From: JADJPO01 sp963724535
Lineage (GTDB): Bacteria; Actinomycetota; Actinomycetes; Actinomycetales; Kineosporiaceae
DNA length: 64,000 nt
Assembly: GCA_963724535.1 (NCBI GenBank)
Contig: CAVRVD010000015.1
Location: 62,001-126,000 of the forward strand
Direction: 5' to 3'
Part shown: positions 8,387-19,248 of the stretch, one piece after another
Layout of the letters: the number at the start of each line of letters is the position of its first letter
How positions within the stretch are numbered: the stretch's first letter is position 1
Notes under the pieces: generated by a model
What the model saw: the letters and a program-made list of their open reading frames with translations, nothing else
Database searches by the model: none
Told to the model about the DNA's origin: nothing
Made by a program: the position numbers and the translations under genes

Positions 8387-9525
8387 GATGCCCGCGGCGG
8401 CGGCGGGTCGGCGAGCAGGGTGCGCGCCGCGTCGCCGAGCAGGTCGGTGGTGACCAGACCGGAGATCAGGTAGGTGTGCTCGCCGTCCGCGCCCCGGACC
8501 GCGAGTACGCCGACCGGACCGGCGGCGACCAGCCGGGCCTGGCCGGCAGGAACCGGGACCGGCGGGGCGGCGCGTACGGCGTCCAGCACCCGGGCGCCGA
8601 GCCGAGACGGCAGCGGCAGCACGACGAACCGGACCAGCCCGGCCCCGTAGGTGGCGGCGCCGCCGACGATCGGCTCGGAGGCTCCCAGCCCGGCCAACCG
8701 GTCCGGCAGCTGCCAGGGGCCCTGGAGGTCGATCCGGGTGACGATGTCGGGGGCGGTCTCGGCCTGGCGAGGGATGCCGGGCGCGGACGGCGCCCGAACG
8801 GTCGCCGGGTCGGGCACGCGCAGGTCGATCTCGAGGAACCGGGTGTCCAGAGCGGTCTGCCCACCGGCGTCCCGCACGGTGAGCGCCAGGGGCAGGTAGG
8901 TGCCCGCGTCCAGCCGGACGTCGATCGAGCCGATGGTGCTGCGCGGGTCCGAGGGGACGATGCGCAGGCCGCTCGCGCGCCGGCCGGCGACCCAGGACGG
9001 CGCCAGGGCCTCGACGCGGTCGGTCGGGCCCACCCCGGCCAGCAGCCGGCGGGTGGCCTGGGGTGGCGGTAGGTCGTCGGGCCTGGGCAGGCGCAGCGGC
9101 GGGTCGCCGACGAGGTCCACCAGCCGGTTCTCCTCGTAGTCCCACACCACGATCGCCTGGCCGCCGTAGACGCCCTGTTCGCCGGTGGCGGTCGGGGTGT
9201 CCACCCGCCAGGCCTCCGGCGAGGCCCACCAGATGCGCAGCCGGGTCCGCTCGCCGAACCGGTCGGCGACGTCACCGAACCGTGGCAGATCGGGAACGGC
9301 GAGACCGCCGCGGCTCTCCGCCAGCCCGACGTGCGCCACGCCGGTCGAGGCGAGGGCCGCCTCCAGTGTCGCGCGGGTGTCCAGGCCCTGCGAGGTACCA
9401 CCCGCCGCCCAGGTCCGGACGCTGTTCACGAGGGTCGACGCGGTCGGCGGCGCGAGCACGAGCAGGACGATCCCGGCCGCGACCACGGCCCAGCGGCGTC
9501 GGGTCTGGCCCGCCACGACCGACAT
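8383..9525 (-). CDS. exported MucB/RseB- or LolA-like protein linked to an ABC exporter
   Basis: 380 residues with an N-terminal membrane anchor or signal (RRRWAVVAAGIVLLVLAPP). The rest lacks further membrane segments. Features such as LRIWWASPEAWRVDT, GGQAIVVWDYEENRLVDL and LDAGTYLPLALTVRD match the repeating beta-hairpin pattern of the LolA/RseB fold, and the C-terminal third (VLAVRGADGEHTYLISGLV) resembles the second RseB domain. It should act outside the membrane and could bind a lipid or a signalling peptide. It is coupled by a GTGA overlap to the ABC ATPase, a pairing that suggests joint function. The family call is by fold pattern, so moderate. Confidence 0.65.
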   Translation of the reverse strand: MSVVAGQTRRRWAVVAAGIVLLVLAPPTASTLVNSVRTWAAGGTSQGLDTRATLEAALASTGVAHVGLAESRGGLAVPDLPRFGDVADRFGERTRLRIWWASPEAWRVDTPTATGEQGVYGGQAIVVWDYEENRLVDLVGDPPLRLPRPDDLPPPQATRRLLAGVGPTDRVEALAPSWVAGRRASGLRIVPSDPRSTIGSIDVRLDAGTYLPLALTVRDAGGQTALDTRFLEIDLRVPDPATVRAPSAPGIPRQAETAPDIVTRIDLQGPWQLPDRLAGLGASEPIVGGAATYGAGLVRFVVLPLPSRLGARVLDAVRAAPPVPVPAGQARLVAAGPVGVLAVRGADGEHTYLISGLVTTDLLGDAARTLLADPPPPRAS

Positions 9526-9616
9526 CAGGCCACGGTACGTCGGGTGCCACCACGTGGCCTTGCGAAAAGATGACACATCAGCGGCGGAGGGTGGGCCCAC
9601 CCGGCTGGGGCACCGG

Positions 9617-12061
<2,445 letters not shown>

Positions 12062-12083
12062 GCCCACCTCCCACTCACGACCG

Positions 12084-12113
12084 GTGCACACGAATTCGGT
12101 GCACACGAACTCG
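12084..12113. repeat. 15-bp tandem duplication (2 copies, one mismatch)
   Basis: Units GTGCACACGAATTCG and GTGCACACGAACTCG follow each other directly. They lie just upstream of the preferred start of the E1 gene; if the longer start were used they would encode a doubled EFVCT. One of several 15-bp tandem duplications in this window. Confidence 0.9.
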
Positions 12114-12268
12114 GTCATCCTCGCAAACAGCGCTGCGCCGCTGGCGCTGCGACGCTCGGTGATGAGGAAAGGGCTGTCGGTGACGGGATCCGGTACCTGC
12201 CGGTGGCAGGCTGAGGGGCGGGCCGGTGCGGGCTCACGGATCCACCGACGTCGCCGACAGGGAGAGTC

Positions 12269-12946
12269 ATGGGAGTGCTCAGGCAAGGCCCCAGGTCTGG
12301 ACGGCGCGGAGTGGCCGGCCGGCCCGCCGCCGGTCCTCTGGCGGCCGCCCTGCTGGTGGCGGCGCTCGCCGGGTGCGGGGCCGAGGCGGAGACGGCTCCC
12401 GCGACCGATGCGTCGTCGGGCGGGTCATCGGTGAGTGCCTCGGCCGCTGCGGGGGGCTCCGGCAGCGCGGGCTCGACCCAGGAGCCGACCGGGACTCCCC
12501 CGGCGGCGACCTCGGGTCCGGCGGCGGGCACCGGTACGGCGGGGGTGACCGGGCGGGGTGCGCCGATCCCGTGGGAGACGTCTGGGCAGGCCCTGCCGGC
12601 CACCCCGCCGTCGGCACCGCCCGGGGCGGCGACGCTGTCGATCCTGCTGGACGACGGGTTCGGGGTGCGTTCGACGTGGACGCTGACCTGTGACCCGGTG
12701 GGCGGCACCCATCCGTGGGCGCAGACGGCCTGCGGGGTGCTCGGCGCCAGGGGAGCGACAGCGCTGCCGGTGGTGCCCGGGGACACCGTCTGCACCCAGC
12801 AGTACGGCGGGCCGCAGAAGGCGAAGATCACCGGGACCTGGCGCGGGAAGAAGATCGCCTCCGAGGTCAGCCTGGAGAACGGCTGCCAGATCGATCGCTG
12901 GACGGCGCTGCTCGGGCTGCTGCCGCCGGGCGGGGTGGCCTCCTGA
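12269..12946 (+). CDS. lipoprotein with subtilisin-inhibitor-like (SSI) domain
   Basis: 225 residues. The signal peptide ends in a lipobox (VAALAGC), then a Ser/Gly/Pro/Thr-rich linker of about 75 residues leads to a C-terminal domain of about 105 residues. That domain has TLTCDPVGGTHPWAQTAC, VCTQQYGGPQKAKITGTWRG and a third-region NGCQIDRW, the cysteine and GGTHP pattern of Streptomyces subtilisin inhibitor family (I16) proteins. Free SSI proteins are secreted; this one would be tethered to the membrane and display the inhibitor outside. ATG 12269 has GGGAGAGTC in front. Its TGA overlaps a candidate CTG start of the next gene. The target protease is unknown. Confidence 0.85.
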   Translation: MGVLRQGPRSGRRGVAGRPAAGPLAAALLVAALAGCGAEAETAPATDASSGGSSVSASAAAGGSGSAGSTQEPTGTPPAATSGPAAGTGTAGVTGRGAPIPWETSGQALPATPPSAPPGAATLSILLDDGFGVRSTWTLTCDPVGGTHPWAQTACGVLGARGATALPVVPGDTVCTQQYGGPQKAKITGTWRGKKIASEVSLENGCQIDRWTALLGLLPPGGVAS

Positions 12947-13464
12947 GCGAGCGCCGGCGGGTCCGGATCGTCCACTTTGCCGAAGCGGTCCACGCGGCCC
13001 TGGCCGAGGGCGGCCTGGACCGTGCGAACGCGCTCGCGCCGGTGCCGTTGACGATGGCCTTCGTGCACGCGGACTGGCGCAGGGTCTGGGCCGTCCGTCG
13101 CGACCAGATCCGCCAGGCCCCGGAGGCCGCGGCGTGGGTGACCGGCGCCATCTGGGACGTCGAGGAGCAGCGCGCCGTCGGCCGAGCCGGCTTCCACGGG
13201 CCGCCGGACGAGCGCGGCATGGTCGAGGTCGGCTACGCGGTGGGCCCGCTCGATCAGCGCCGGGGCTACGGCCGCGCCGCGATGGCCGCGCTGGTCGACC
13301 GGGCCCGCACAGAGCCCCAGGTCCGGGTGGTGCGGGCCTCGATCTCCCCGGACAACACCGTGTCGCTGAACCTGGTCGCCGAGTTCGGGTTCGCCCAGGT
13401 CGGCGAGCAGTGGGACGACGAGGATGGGCTGGAGTTGGTGTTCGAGCTCCTGGTCACGGGCTGA
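12943..13464 (+). CDS. GNAT-family N-acetyltransferase (probable CTG start)
   Basis: 173 residues from the CTG at 12943. The acetyl-CoA fold is clear: WDVEEQRAVGRAGFHGPPD, VEVGYAVGPLDQRRGYGRAAM (Q/RxxGxG/A motif A) and RVVRASISPDNTVSLNLVAEFGF. The sequence resembles small-molecule or RimJ/RimL-like acetyltransferases; substrate unknown. Between an ATG at 12715, buried in the preceding gene, and GTG 13043 inside the domain, the frame has no ATG, GTG or TTG. The CTG overlaps the previous stop as CTGA and has a GGGGTGG stretch before it, so a coupled CTG start is the most economical reading. Confidence 0.8.
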   Translation: MSERRRVRIVHFAEAVHAALAEGGLDRANALAPVPLTMAFVHADWRRVWAVRRDQIRQAPEAAAWVTGAIWDVEEQRAVGRAGFHGPPDERGMVEVGYAVGPLDQRRGYGRAAMAALVDRARTEPQVRVVRASISPDNTVSLNLVAEFGFAQVGEQWDDEDGLELVFELLVTG

Positions 13465-13489
13465 GCACCGCCAGGGCAACCGGTTGGGC

Positions 13490-14260
13490 TCAGGCGAGCA
13501 ACGAGGCCACCGCCACGGCCAGAGTGCCCGCCACCTCACCGATTCCGATCTGGGCCGGCCGCAGGCCGAACCGGGGCACCACCGCGGCCCGGACGGCGAG
13601 CACGGCGAAGACTGCGACGACCCACCAGGACAACCCGTCCCCGTCCGCCCCCGCCGTCCGCAGACCGAGGACCAGGGCGAACGCCCCCAGCACGGTGACC
13701 GCCACGTGGTAGCCGATGCTCAGCCGCCGGAACGCCTCGTTGCCGCGTTCGCGGATCAGCGACTTCACGTAGAACACGGTGCCGGCGAAGTAGCCGGCCT
13801 GGACGGCGGTCAAGCACCAGGCCCGGCCCCAGTCGCCGCCCCCGCCGGCGTCGTAGGCGACCAGCGTCATCATCGAGGACCCCACCGAGGTGGCCAGCCC
13901 ACTCAGCAGCGACCGGTCGGTGCGCTGCGCCGATGACCACAGCCCGATCCCGAGCGGCACGACGAACAGCGGTGCCCACACCAGCAGTCCGGGTCGCAGC
14001 GCCAGCACCAGCACGCCGAGAGCCGCGGCCACCACCAGGTAGGCACGCACCGGTGGCGCGTAGCGTGCCCGGCGGCCGGATCTCAGCCACAGCCCGGTGG
14101 CGAAGAAGGCGAAGTAGCCGACGAACCAGAACGTACCCAGTGGCAGGTGTACCCAGCCCGCGCCGGCGGCGAGGGTGCCGACCAGCAGCGGGCTGGCCAA
14201 CATCGCCCAGGCGCCGTGCTGGTTCGGAACCCAGCCAGGTCCACGACGTCCGCCCCTCAC
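13490..14260 (-). CDS. YwiC-like integral membrane protein
   Basis: 256 residues, strongly hydrophobic with about eight membrane segments. It starts with the family hallmark PNQHGAWAMLASPLLVG and continues with FWFVGYFAFFATGLWLR, as in the YwiC family; the function of that family is not established. GTG 14260 overlaps the TGA of the small upstream gene as GTGA. It converges on the GNAT gene with only about 25 bp between stops. Confidence 0.85.
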   Translation of the reverse strand: MRGGRRGPGWVPNQHGAWAMLASPLLVGTLAAGAGWVHLPLGTFWFVGYFAFFATGLWLRSGRRARYAPPVRAYLVVAAALGVLVLALRPGLLVWAPLFVVPLGIGLWSSAQRTDRSLLSGLATSVGSSMMTLVAYDAGGGGDWGRAWCLTAVQAGYFAGTVFYVKSLIRERGNEAFRRLSIGYHVAVTVLGAFALVLGLRTAGADGDGLSWWVVAVFAVLAVRAAVVPRFGLRPAQIGIGEVAGTLAVAVASLLA

Positions 14261-14613
14261 CCCGTCAACGTAGTCGAGGTCCGGATCGCCTCGGGATCCG
14301 ACCCGGGGGTCTGCTGCGGATGACCCTCGGGCCCGGTGACCGCGACCTGCGGCGGCGCCGCCCGTGACCGGGCCATGGTCACGGTGATGGCGCTGCGGAC
14401 CCCCGGATCGGCCAGTCGGGCCGGGTGCGCCTCGGCGCGCACACAGCCCGGTGGGCCCTCGGTCAGGGTGCGTCCCACCTGCCGCAGCGCACCGCTCACC
14501 AGGTCCGCCATCGCCCGGGCGGTGGCACGGTCCAGAGGTGCTGCGGCAAGGGGCCCGAGAAGTCGGTCGGGGGGCGTGGCACTGGGTTCGGCGGCCCGGT
14601 GGCGTGGTGGCAT
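14257..14613 (-). CDS. small protein of unknown function
   Basis: 118 residues, not recognised. It is rich in Ala, Pro, Arg and Thr, with a middle section ATARAMADLVSGALRQVGRT that could form a helix, and no membrane segment. The ATG at 14613 has AGGAG about 7 nt upstream, and its TGA overlaps the GTG of the YwiC-like gene, so it is likely translated and coupled to that membrane protein. It is divergent from the sigma-like gene at 14819. Confidence 0.6.
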   Translation of the reverse strand: MPPRHRAAEPSATPPDRLLGPLAAAPLDRATARAMADLVSGALRQVGRTLTEGPPGCVRAEAHPARLADPGVRSAITVTMARSRAAPPQVAVTGPEGHPQQTPGSDPEAIRTSTTLTG

Positions 14614-14818
14614 GTCGTTCTCCTGCCCTGGCTCCCAGCCCGGTGACGGGCTCTCGACCACGGAAGGTGCTCCCTGAGGGGCGTGTGTGACATCGCGGCG
14701 GAGATTGTTCGGACGTTTCACCGCCGTTTGGCGGCTGCCGTGATCGGGCAAGACTTCGGGCAAGGGTGGCTCGCCAGGCTGCCGGTGTCGATCCCACTCC
14801 ACCGCACCGGAGCATGCC

Positions 14819-15673
14819 GTGTCCGTCTCCAGATACCGCCAGCACGAGCGGATCAGCGATCCGTTCTCCAGTCCCGTCCAGCGCCAGGTGGCGCTGGAGT
14901 GGGTCCGTCTCAACCGGGACCCGGCCGCAGGGCTGCTGCTACGCCGGTGGGCGACCAGCTACCCCGCGCTGGCCGGGCTCAACCGTCCCGGAGACGTCGT
15001 CGATGCGATCGATGTCGGGCCGCCGGAACGTAAGGACGAGCTGCTGGTGTCTCTGCTCGAGGCGTTCCAGAACGGCCAGCAGCTGGCCGGTCGGATCCTG
15101 CTGCAGGCGATGCTGCCCAAGCTCAGCCACTATGCCTTCCGGACCGGCGTCGCGGCGCGCCTGGAAGCGCGACCGGAAGACCGGTTCCAGGTGGTCGTCT
15201 GCGAGTTCTGGGAGGTGCTGGGTGCCTTCCCGATACAGCGCCGGACGTCGCGGGTCGCGGCCAACCTCGCCCTGGAGACCCTGCACCGGGTCACCCGGCT
15301 GTCCCGGCTACCCGAGCTGCCGATGGCTCCGGACGCGATGGCGGGGCTGGTGGGGTCGGTCACCGATCCGTGCGGACCGGGCGCCGACGCCCGGACGGCG
15401 GCGGGTCGCCTCGCGCAACCCGACCCCGACTGGGACCTCGCCACCCTGCTCACCTGGGCCCGCGCCGAGGGCGTGCTCTCCCATGAGGATGCCGACCTGC
15501 TGCGGGACATCTACACGGCTCCCGGTTCGGAGACGGTCCGCGACGTGTCGCGGGCCTACCGCGACCGCGCCGCCGGCAGCGGAGTATCCGTGGCGGCCCT
15601 GCGGCAACGGGTGCGGCGGGCCAAGACGAGGCTGGCCTGCGCCGTGGAGCAGCGTCGCGACATCGGCGCCTGA
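14819..15673 (+). CDS. sigma-factor-like protein of unknown function
   Basis: About 284 residues, no membrane segment. Two parts recall sigma-70 factors without being diagnostic: RFQVVVCEFWEVLGAFP followed by RRTSRVAANLALETLHRV resembles region 2, and the C-terminal VAALRQRVRRAKTRLA resembles the helix of region 4. The middle (DLATLLTWARAEGVLSHEDADLL) is of a type seen where a region-4 domain begins. The gene converges on the LysM–BTAD gene at the end of the pilus operon, so it may regulate or respond to that locus. The assignment is by pattern only. An alternative is a non-sigma helix-turn-helix protein. Confidence 0.55.
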   Translation: MSVSRYRQHERISDPFSSPVQRQVALEWVRLNRDPAAGLLLRRWATSYPALAGLNRPGDVVDAIDVGPPERKDELLVSLLEAFQNGQQLAGRILLQAMLPKLSHYAFRTGVAARLEARPEDRFQVVVCEFWEVLGAFPIQRRTSRVAANLALETLHRVTRLSRLPELPMAPDAMAGLVGSVTDPCGPGADARTAAGRLAQPDPDWDLATLLTWARAEGVLSHEDADLLRDIYTAPGSETVRDVSRAYRDRAAGSGVSVAALRQRVRRAKTRLACAVEQRRDIGA

Positions 15674-15727
15674 CGCCCCCTGCCGCCCCTCCCCTCGCGC
15701 GGGCCCGACCGCGCCGCGCGGAGCCGA

Positions 15728-18700
15728 TCAGCCGATCTCCTGCGCACACAGAGCAGTGACCGACCCACGGTCGCCGGCGACAGCGGCCAGCAGGGCCAGG
15801 GTCGCCGGCGCCAGGTCGCTGTCCAGGGCGTCGGTGACAGCCAGCAGCCGGGCGACCGCCTCCTGCACCGCGGAGGGGTTGCGGGCCTCATGAGCAGCCA
15901 TGATCCGCAACCGCCACAGCGGCTCCCAGGCCGGTTCGACGAGAAGACCCACAGCCGTCGCCGTGTCGGCGCCGTGCCACCGCCCGGCCAGCAGACCCCT
16001 GCGGGCCAGCTCGTAGGAGGCATCGACGATCTGGGTCGTCATCCGCTGTCGCAGGGTGTCCGCCCAGGCGTAGCGACGAGGATGGACCCCCTCGAACGGT
16101 CGGCCGCGGACCAGGCGAAGCGCCTCTTCCAGGTGCCGGGTACTCGCCGTCGCCGGGGAATCCCCGACCAGGTCGCACCACAACGACCAGTCGGTGCGCA
16201 CCCGTGACGAGAGCGCGTATCCGACGCCGGAGGCGTGCCGGGGCAGGAAGTCCTCGCCGTCGGTGCTGCGGCCCAACCAGGCCCGGGCCTTCGAGGTGGC
16301 CGTGTTGCGGGTGTTGAGGTTGTCCTCGTGGCGTCGTCCGGGCCAGATCGCCTCGTCGATCTGGCGGTGCCCCACACCCGGGTGGAGCGCGAGGAAGGCG
16401 ATGAGCTCGCTGAGCCGGGATCTCTTGGATGGTTCCACCTGACCCCGTGATCCGTCGATCTGCACTGTGCCGAGCACCCGCACCACGGGGGCGACCTCAG
16501 GATCGAGCACAGCAGGATCGAGCACAGCAGGATCGAGCACAGCGGGATCGAGCACAGCAGGATCGACGTGGTCGGGAACCGCACCAGCGGGGTCGGGCGC
16601 TCGGCCACGCCGCAGGTCCGGATCGGCCAGAGCGACCAGGAGCTGCACCAGGCCCCGCGTCTCGTCGTCCAGCAGCTGTGGCCGAAGAGCCAGGTCGGCG
16701 GGGTCGAGCCGGGCGCTGGTCCGGTCGAGGAGCCGAAGCGTCCACCGGCCGGCCCCGCTGGCCAGGGTGACCGCCGCCCAGGCGGCGCGCGGGCGGCGAC
16801 GTGCCAGGTCCGCCAGCCGGTCGGCCTGGTCGGCAGTCAGGGAGGTGGCGACCAGCAGCACCTCGGGAGCCCAGGTGGTCGGGACTGCTCCCTGAACCCT
16901 GGCCTGATAGGGGTCCAACCCGGCTGCGGTCAGCGTCGCGTGGTCGGCCTCGGCCCGCACCGACAGCTCGTCGAGGGCGTCGGCCAGGACCGGGACGTAC
17001 CGCAGCCGCCCCGTGGCCAGCGAGTCCTCCACGGTGACGAAGTCCCCGACCAGGGTCACCCGGACGTCATCGGCCCAGCTGGAGGTCGCGAGCTCGACCG
17101 CGAGCGCCGACATCACGGACCGGGACAGCTCCTCCGGCCCGTCCAGGTCGAGGACCCCGAGCCGTTCCAGATCGCCCAACAGGTGGGCCTCGTCGTCGTG
17201 CCCAAGGGTGACCAGCGCCGGATAGGGCGCCGGGATGTCGGCCAGCTCGCGGTCGGGGAGCACCGGGGCGTCGTCGGTTGCCAGCTCCCAGACCAGTCCG
17301 TCCGGCGCGTCCGGGTGTGCTGCCCAGGGCAGGGGCAGGTCGGCCGGCTCCTCCAGATAGAGCTCCAGGCGTTCGGGGCTGAGCCGAGCGATCCGCAGGG
17401 CGGGCGGGGCAGCTCCGGCGTCTCGGCAGGACCGGGCCAGGCCGCGCAGGAGAAGGTCGACGGAGTGCACCCCGAGTGGGTCGGCCACCGCGCGCAGCTC
17501 CCGCTCCACCCAGGCGACCTCGTCGGGAACCGCATCGGGCAGCTCATGGGGGAGTCGGCGCAGGCTCTGCAGGCGTCGCCGTGCTCCGAGGGTCGTGATG
17601 ACGCCGGCGGCCAGGAGCGCACCGACACCCCCCGTGGTCCGGATCGGCCAGGGGGCGGTGTCGTCCAGACCGTGCTCGCCCTGGTCAGCGGCGGTCCCGC
17701 TGTCGCCGTCCTCGGCCCTGTCGGCCGCCACGGCGGGGACCTGCGTGGCGGCGGCGGCCTCGGCGCTGACGCCCGGCGTCGACCGGCCGCCACCCACCTC
17801 GTCGCGACGCACCTGAGGACCAGGGTCGTCGGGGACGGCGACCGTCCACCCTGGCCGAATCAGGTCGGGGTCGCGTAGTCGCGACCCGTCCGGTTGCACG
17901 AGGGCGCGAGAGGCGGCGTGGAGCTCCCGCCAGCGATGGCCATCGCCGAGCTCGGTCACGGCGACGTCCCACAAGGACTCACCCGGGCGGACCTGGTGCT
18001 GGCGCACCGATGAGTCGTCGGCGGGTGGCTGCGCCCGGTCGCTGACGCCGCCCGCAGCGTGGCGTTCGTCGGGGACGAGCAACTGCCACCCCGGGTTGAT
18101 CCAGTGCGTGTCGGTGAGCGTCTCCCCGTCCGCCTGCTGCCGTCCGTAGTTGAGGTCGGCGATCTCGCCGAACCGCGTTCCGTCAGACAGGTAGGCCTCG
18201 GCGATCCGCCACAGCGACTCGCCGGGGCGCACGGTGTGCGTGACGAGGGCCGGAGCCGGCCGTGTTCCAGCCGGTGGCGCCGCGGGCACGGCGACGGCCG
18301 CAGCCGCGACGGGTGTGCCGACCATGGAGACCGGGCCAGAGGACTCCGGCCCGGCGTGGTCGCCGGTAGCAGTGCTCACCCAGGTCGCTGCCGTGGACAC
18401 CGGGTCGGCCTCGGTGGCGGCGGCCGGCTGGACGGCGAGGAACGCGGCGGCCACCGCACCGACCAGCGACCGGGCCAGCCCCTGCGGAGCAGCCAGAGCG
18501 GGCAGCCGCGGAGCGGGAAGCCCCCGAACCCGCGAGGCGAGCTCGACGGCGAAGGTCAGGGTCAGCACCGCCCAGCACAGCCAGGCCACGACCTGGAGCA
18601 GGGCAAGGAGCAGGGTGCCGTCGTCCGGGCTGGTCAACGCGGTCCAGAGCCGGTCCCACCCGCGGAACGACTCGGGGACGCCCCCGGCACCGACGGCGGC

Positions 18701-18790
18701 GAGCACCGACGGGACACCGACGACGATCGCGGCGATCGTCAACGCCGCGAGGAGGGCCCGGGTTCGGCGCCCGGTCAGCGCTGCGATCAC
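15728..18790 (-). CDS. LysM–BTAD membrane-spanning regulator
   Basis: 1020 residues. Three hydrophobic segments near the N-terminus (about 12–35, 61–85, 103–125) precede two LysM domains (about 184–240 and 265–320; both contain VRPGESLW). A fourth membrane segment (about 388–402) is followed by a large presumably cytosolic part that ends in a winged-helix plus bacterial transcriptional activator domain (about 770–1015: SELIAFLALHPG, IDEAIWPGRR, RNTATSKARAWLG). This order would place peptidoglycan-binding LysM outside and the activator domain inside. A DPAVL repeat (four 15-bp units plus one partial) lies before the BTAD part. GTG 18790 overlaps the TadE-like stop as GTGA. Confidence 0.85.
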   Translation of the reverse strand: MIAALTGRRTRALLAALTIAAIVVGVPSVLAAVGAGGVPESFRGWDRLWTALTSPDDGTLLLALLQVVAWLCWAVLTLTFAVELASRVRGLPAPRLPALAAPQGLARSLVGAVAAAFLAVQPAAATEADPVSTAATWVSTATGDHAGPESSGPVSMVGTPVAAAAVAVPAAPPAGTRPAPALVTHTVRPGESLWRIAEAYLSDGTRFGEIADLNYGRQQADGETLTDTHWINPGWQLLVPDERHAAGGVSDRAQPPADDSSVRQHQVRPGESLWDVAVTELGDGHRWRELHAASRALVQPDGSRLRDPDLIRPGWTVAVPDDPGPQVRRDEVGGGRSTPGVSAEAAAATQVPAVAADRAEDGDSGTAADQGEHGLDDTAPWPIRTTGGVGALLAAGVITTLGARRRLQSLRRLPHELPDAVPDEVAWVERELRAVADPLGVHSVDLLLRGLARSCRDAGAAPPALRIARLSPERLELYLEEPADLPLPWAAHPDAPDGLVWELATDDAPVLPDRELADIPAPYPALVTLGHDDEAHLLGDLERLGVLDLDGPEELSRSVMSALAVELATSSWADDVRVTLVGDFVTVEDSLATGRLRYVPVLADALDELSVRAEADHATLTAAGLDPYQARVQGAVPTTWAPEVLLVATSLTADQADRLADLARRRPRAAWAAVTLASGAGRWTLRLLDRTSARLDPADLALRPQLLDDETRGLVQLLVALADPDLRRGRAPDPAGAVPDHVDPAVLDPAVLDPAVLDPAVLDPEVAPVVRVLGTVQIDGSRGQVEPSKRSRLSELIAFLALHPGVGHRQIDEAIWPGRRHEDNLNTRNTATSKARAWLGRSTDGEDFLPRHASGVGYALSSRVRTDWSLWCDLVGDSPATASTRHLEEALRLVRGRPFEGVHPRRYAWADTLRQRMTTQIVDASYELARRGLLAGRWHGADTATAVGLLVEPAWEPLWRLRIMAAHEARNPSAVQEAVARLLAVTDALDSDLAPATLALLAAVAGDRGSVTALCAQEIG
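16501..16571. repeat. 15-bp minisatellite encoding DPAVL
   Basis: Four consecutive units GATCGAGCACAGCAG (the third has one change, GCGG) followed by a partial fifth. The length is in frame, so on the minus strand it adds DPAVL blocks to the linker before the BTAD domain. Copy number is likely to vary by slippage. Confidence 0.95.
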
Positions 18791-19248
18791 GACCGCTCCC
18801 GATAGGTGTCCAGTGGGCTGCTGGCGGTGGCGACCAGGGTCCGGTTGCCGGGGATGCCGGGGGCGACCAGGTCTGCCAGGTCGACGACACAGGTGACAGT
18901 GGCAGCGACCGTCGCCGCTGTGCCGACCGGGGCGGCGAACGCCGCGGTGTCGAGGTCGACCCTGAGGGTGCTGCAGCGCAGGTCCTGGTTGGCCAGGGTG
19001 GCTTCGGCCGAGCCGACCGCGCCGGCCGAGGCACCAGCGGTGCGAGCCATGGAGGCCGAACGGGCGGCGTCCGCAGCGGCCGACTGCACCGCCTGCCGGG
19101 CCATGGCCACCCGGCCCCCGTAGACAGCCACCAGGAGGAAGGCCAGCAGCACCGGGGCGAGCAGCACGGCTTCCATGGATGCCGACCCCGCCTCCCGGCG
19201 TCCGCCTCGTCGTGCGGCAGCCCGACCGATCGGGCGCAGCGGTCCCAT
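18787..19248 (-). CDS. TadE-like pilus assembly protein (second)
   Basis: 153 residues. After a basic N-terminus comes REAGSASMEAVLLAPVLLAFLLVAVYGGRVA, the E-containing hydrophobic segment of TadE/TadG pseudopilins, and then a soluble domain with two cysteines. It should be a minor pilin or export component of the Tad apparatus. The ATG at 19248 shares its A with the preceding stop (TGATG), and its own TGA overlaps the LysM–BTAD start as GTGA. Confidence 0.8.
   Translation of the reverse strand: MGPLRPIGRAAARRGGRREAGSASMEAVLLAPVLLAFLLVAVYGGRVAMARQAVQSAAADAARSASMARTAGASAGAVGSAEATLANQDLRCSTLRVDLDTAAFAAPVGTAATVAATVTCVVDLADLVAPGIPGNRTLVATASSPLDTYRERS

Noticed and set aside
16501..16571. Repeat array as a possible CRISPR
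   Set aside because: Units are 15 bp, directly adjacent without spacers, and encode DPAVL in frame.
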